A program made the translations under genes and the position numbers. The notes under the pieces were generated by a model. That model did not search any database, was not told where the DNA came from, and saw nothing but the letters and a program-made list of their open reading frames with translations. A DNA stretch of 7,027 nucleotides from an uncultured Lachnobacterium sp. (GTDB taxonomy: Bacteria > Bacillota > Clostridia > Lachnospirales > Lachnospiraceae): assembly GCA_945971355.1 (NCBI GenBank), contig CAMFPD010000117.1, positions 1 to 7,027 on the forward strand, in the 5' to 3' direction. Below are positions 6,298 to 7,027 of this stretch, in pieces (positions within the stretch are counted from its first letter, which is position 1; each line of letters begins with the position of its first letter).

Positions 6298-6855
6298 TTA
6301 GTTATGCTCCCAGCGTCCACTTGCTCCACAAGGCAGCACCAGTCTGTTTGAAGAAACAGGAATACCAATTTCTTCTGCTGTGACAAATCCATCATATTTT
6401 TTCAATACTGTGCTAATCATATAATTAAGTACGGCAGGCTGTAATCCTGTTGTGTACGAGTTGATGAGGAAGAAAAGAGGCGCATCCCCAAGTCCTGATT
6501 TTACAGCCTTTTCGATTTTCTGTGAGAACCAGTCCCAGTTAGCAGCCTGTTCCGGGAAAAGTCCGGTATGCTTGAAACTGAAAGGCTTTAAGTGGAAGGT
6601 GAGCTCCTTGTCTATTGGGAGTGTATAGTTTATTGTCCATTCCTGTGGCAAATCAAAAAATTCCCATTCTCCGCCACCCTTGGCGCTGCGGTGGTAGTGT
6701 CCGTTTAATTTTTTCCAATTCTTATTCTGTTTAGGCGTGCTCCAGATTACCTGTGAGTCTGGGCGGAGGAGAATGTATTTTTTCCAGCGCTCAAGCTTTT
6801 CTCCGTCGCAGCAGTCTATTACTTCGTAGTCTTTCCGTCTATCTGCTAACCACAT
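6298..6855 (-). pseudogene. RlmI-like class I SAM-dependent methyltransferase, internally deleted (SAM-binding core missing)
   Basis: The 185-aa product has both ends of a family that normally measures about 280-300 aa. Residues 1-118 match the N-terminal part: MWLADRRKDYEVIDC, GEKLERW, LLRPDSQVIW, GHYHRS, GGGEWEFF, and FKHTGLFPEQAANWDWF at 94-110. Residues from about 122 on match the C-terminal part: PLFFLINSYTTGLQPAVL at 126-143, TAEEIGIPV and LVLPCGASGRWE. The middle is absent: no NLFAYTGG SAM-binding motif, no HVDASKG acidic strand, no MDPPSYGRG motif IV. The reading frame is intact across the join, near 6478-6506. Without a SAM site it should not methylate, so it is called a pseudogene, although the in-frame remnant could still be made. 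The start at 6855 is chosen over an in-frame ATG at 6900 because GAGG lies 7 nt upstream and MWLAD is the family's usual N-terminus. Family recalled from memory, not searched. Confidence 0.72.
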
Positions 6856-6936
6856 ATTGTTTCCTCGTCTTTCATTCACTGATTGTTTGTTCCCTGGCAA
6901 CTGCTCTGCAGCTTCACAGTTGTCTTTCTTCTATAT

Positions 6937-6966
6937 AATATATCTGCTGCGGGGGGCTTTTTTCAA
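6937..6966 (-). promoter_or_regulatory. Candidate promoter of the methyltransferase-remnant gene
   Basis: On the minus strand: TTGAAA (6961-6966), 18-nt spacer, TATATT (6937-6942); both hexamers are 5 of 6 to consensus. The leader to the ATG at 6855 would be about 75 nt. The spacer carries a conspicuous GCCCCCCGC run (6949-6957). If real, the remnant gene still has an intact promoter and ribosome binding site. Confidence 0.5.
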
Positions 6967-7027
6967 CATTAAATTGTGTGTGTCCATTTTGAATTAAAAT
7001 ATCCACAATTATTTCACTGATTTTTTT

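Noticed and set aside
6201..6383. 60-codon plus-strand open frame after the GH13 gene
   Set aside because: It overlaps the GH13 end, runs through the terminator hairpin and is antisense to the methyltransferase remnant; no family resemblance.
6856..6900. N-terminal extension of the methyltransferase remnant to the ATG at 6900
   Set aside because: The extra 15 residues (MPGNKQSVNERRGNN) contain the GAGG ribosome binding site of the MWLAD start and do not resemble the family.
6898..6922. CAACTG / CAGTTG inverted repeat in the leader of the methyltransferase remnant
   Set aside because: Six-nt arms around a 13-nt loop, no resemblance to a known riboswitch or attenuator; chance is likely.

Overview
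The window reads as a piece of a Gram-positive, Firmicutes-type genome, most likely a gut or rumen clostridium of the Lachnospiraceae kind. The grounds are moderate GC, strong AGGAGG-type ribosome binding sites, a lipoprotein-anchored sugar-binding protein, ABC permeases without a dedicated ATPase gene, and overall protein style. The family assignment is inference; no marker gene is present.

Layout: (1) Bases 1-651, minus strand, hold the first 217 codons of a LacI-family repressor whose C-terminus lies outside the window. (2) Bases 652-879 are a divergent control region with candidate promoters for both directions and two sites that share the half-site AAGGAAAC. (3) Bases 880-6208, plus strand, form a tight four-gene operon: a maltose/maltodextrin-type binding lipoprotein (880-2205), a MalF-like permease (2220-3623), a MalG-like permease (3623-4465) and a cytoplasmic GH13 alpha-glucan hydrolase of the cyclomaltodextrinase/neopullulanase type (4484-6208). 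Gaps are 14 nt, a 1-nt overlap and 18 nt. (4) A hairpin at 6226-6248 probably ends the operon. (5) Bases 6298-6855, minus strand, hold a convergent gene related to RlmI-like class I rRNA methyltransferases. It has the family's N-terminal and C-terminal parts, but the SAM-binding core between them is missing, in frame. (6) Bases 6856-7027 are its upstream region with a plausible promoter.

Working model: the lipoprotein captures malto-oligosaccharides outside the cell and the MalF/MalG pair imports them. A shared MsmK/MalK-type ATPase encoded elsewhere would supply energy. The GH13 enzyme then hydrolyses the sugars inside the cell. The divergent LacI-type repressor probably senses the sugar and controls the operon and perhaps itself. 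This is a recognised type of locus. The least ordinary feature is the internally deleted methyltransferase gene; the second is the paired operator arrangement. I see no evidence of a wholly new system, mobile element, CRISPR array or RNA gene here.
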